A DNA stretch of 7,550 nucleotides from Bacteroidota bacterium (GTDB taxonomy: Bacteria; Bacteroidota; Bacteroidia; Chitinophagales; Chitinophagaceae), in the NCBI GenBank assembly GCA_023409675.1, contig JAEYRC010000195.1, forward strand, positions 1 through 7,550, written 5' to 3'. The notes under the pieces are model-generated. The model saw only the letters and a list, made by a program, of their open reading frames with translations, made no database searches and was not told the origin of the DNA. The translations under genes were made by a program, and so were the position numbers. Position 1 is the first letter of the stretch; the number at the start of each line of letters is the position of its first letter. Positions 6,342 to 7,550 of this stretch are shown in pieces.

Positions 6342-7550
6342 CAATCCTAAGCCAAATTTTTCTCTGGTAGCTTCAGCTAAGGGATAACCGGCATCAGCAT
6401 GGCGTATTACACCCAGCCCCGGATCGTTGCGCAATACATTTTGCAGTCGCCGGGCAGCCGCATCGGTGCCATCGGCCACAATCACCATTCCCGCATGAAT
6501 GCTGTAACCCATACCCACACCGCCGCCGTGATGTAAGCTCACCCAACTTGCTCCGCCCGCCGTATTCACCAGCGCATTGAGAACCGGCCAGTCTGCTATA
6601 GCATCGCTGCCATCGGCCATAGCCTCTGTTTCGCGGTTTGGAGAGGCTACAGAACCGGTATCGAGATGATCGCGGCCGATTACGATCGGTGCCTTTACCT
6701 TACCCGTGCGTACCAGTTCATTAAAGGCCTGTCCGGCTATCTCCCGTTCACCCTGTCCCAGCCAGCAGATGCGTGCAGGTAAACCCTGGAAGGCGATCTT
6801 TTCTTTTGCTAAGGCCAGCCATCGCTGCAGTGGTTGATTCTCCGGAAAGAGTTCTGCAATAACCTTATCAGTGGTAAAAATATCTTCCGGATCACCGCTT
6901 AAGGCAACCCACCGAAAGGGCCCTTTCCCTTCACAAAATAATGGCCGGATATAGGCCGGAACGAAGCCCGGAAAATCAAACGCATTTGCTAATCCTTCAT
7001 CGCGGGCTACAGCCCGGATATTATTTCCATAATCGAATGTTATCGTACCCCCCTGCTGAAGCTGCAGCATTAAGGAGACGTGTAAACAGATCGACTTACG
7101 GGCATGGATAAGGTATTTTTCGGGATCATTTTTGCGCAACTGAAGGGCTTCGTCGATGGAAAGATCATGCGGCCAGTAACCGGTCAGGGGATCATGGGCT
7201 GAGGTTTGATCGGTCAGTGAATCCGGTTGTATGTTCCGTTCAACTAACCGTTGTAGCAAATGAACCGCATTGCAGCAAACACCTATTGATAGCGGAATAT
7301 GCCTGCTTTTCGCATCCAAAGCCCGGTCAATGGCTCTATCAATATCCTCCTCGATCTCATCAAGATACCGGGTTTCTTTGCGTTTTTCCATCCGCCATTT
7401 CTCCACTTCAGCAACCAGGCAAACACCACGATTCATGGTGATGGCAAGTGGCTGAGCTCCACCCATACCACCCAGACCAGCCGTTACATGCAGTGTTCCT
7501 GACAGGTCGCCATGGAAATGTTTTTTGGCCAGTGCAGCATAGGTTTCATA
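6327..7550 (-). CDS. hutU: Urocanate hydratase (urocanase), C-terminal part (5' end outside window)
   Basis: It converts urocanate and water to 4-imidazolone-5-propionate using tightly bound NAD+ as electrophile, the second step of histidine catabolism, in the cytoplasm. The frame is open to base 7550, giving 407 residues of a protein usually about 550-560 long in bacteria; the Met at 7466 is internal. The sequence follows the family throughout: TAGLGGMGGAQP near the left edge (NAD contact), TDQTSAHDPLTGYWP, FDYGNN, DFPGFVPAYIRPLFCEGKGP, RICWLG with the conserved active-site Cys (residue 262 of the fragment), GRDHLDTGSVASPNRETEAM and HHGGGVGMG. The end ...LGLKTGQ is at the normal place, so the C-terminus is complete. 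It shares its strand with hutI and hutG, but the TerC gene separates it from them. Its promoter and any adjacent hutH lie outside the window. Confidence 0.97.
   Translation of the reverse strand, partial: YETYAALAKKHFHGDLSGTLHVTAGLGGMGGAQPLAITMNRGVCLVAEVEKWRMEKRKETRYLDEIEEDIDRAIDRALDAKSRHIPLSIGVCCNAVHLLQRLVERNIQPDSLTDQTSAHDPLTGYWPHDLSIDEALQLRKNDPEKYLIHARKSICLHVSLMLQLQQGGTITFDYGNNIRAVARDEGLANAFDFPGFVPAYIRPLFCEGKGPFRWVALSGDPEDIFTTDKVIAELFPENQPLQRWLALAKEKIAFQGLPARICWLGQGEREIAGQAFNELVRTGKVKAPIVIGRDHLDTGSVASPNRETEAMADGSDAIADWPVLNALVNTAGGASWVSLHHGGGVGMGYSIHAGMVIVADGTDAAARRLQNVLRNDPGLGVIRHADAGYPLAEATREKFGLGLKTGQ

Overview
This window is ordinary chromosomal sequence, most likely from a member of the Bacteroidota. 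The evidence is moderate GC, the absence of recognisable Shine-Dalgarno sequences before the genes, a TAnnTTTG-type promoter element, a patatin/Omp85 fusion ending in an outer-membrane beta-barrel, and a histidine-degradation set with a ureohydrolase-type HutG. A chitinophaga-like lineage is possible, but the sequence alone does not settle this. No phage, transposon, CRISPR array, tRNA or rRNA is visible.

Layout from left to right. (1) Bases 1-669 (+) hold the C-terminal third of an ABC-F ATPase cut by the window edge. (2) Bases 733-2969 (+) hold an outer-membrane patatin-like phospholipase (signal peptide, RssA-like patatin domain, POTRA-like segment, Omp85-type barrel). Its reading frame is broken by an apparent one-base loss near 2698-2704: the frame as written stops at 2799, but the last barrel strands continue in another frame to 2969. 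(3) Bases 4018-2966 (-) encode formimidoylglutamase (HutG) and 5290-4049 (-) encode imidazolonepropionase (HutI), which together look like a two-gene hutI-hutG operon. (4) Bases 5460-6269 (+) encode a TerC-family integral membrane protein, divergent from hutI. (5) Bases 7550-6327 (-) encode the C-terminal part of urocanase (HutU), cut by the right edge and convergent with the TerC gene. A hairpin terminator lies between these two genes.

How the genes work together. HutU, HutI and HutG are consecutive steps of histidine catabolism: urocanate to imidazolonepropionate, to N-formimidoyl-L-glutamate, to glutamate plus formamide. HutH (histidine ammonia-lyase) is not in the window. The three hut genes share a strand, but the oppositely oriented TerC gene separates hutU from hutI-hutG, so the downstream pair needs its own promoter. 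The TerC protein, the phospholipase and the ABC-F protein have no evident functional tie to the pathway.

No stretch longer than 300 bases lacks a gene. The largest gap (5291-5459, 169 bases) is the divergent hutI/TerC promoter region. I see no convincing undescribed system here. The most useful observation is the frameshift in the phospholipase gene.
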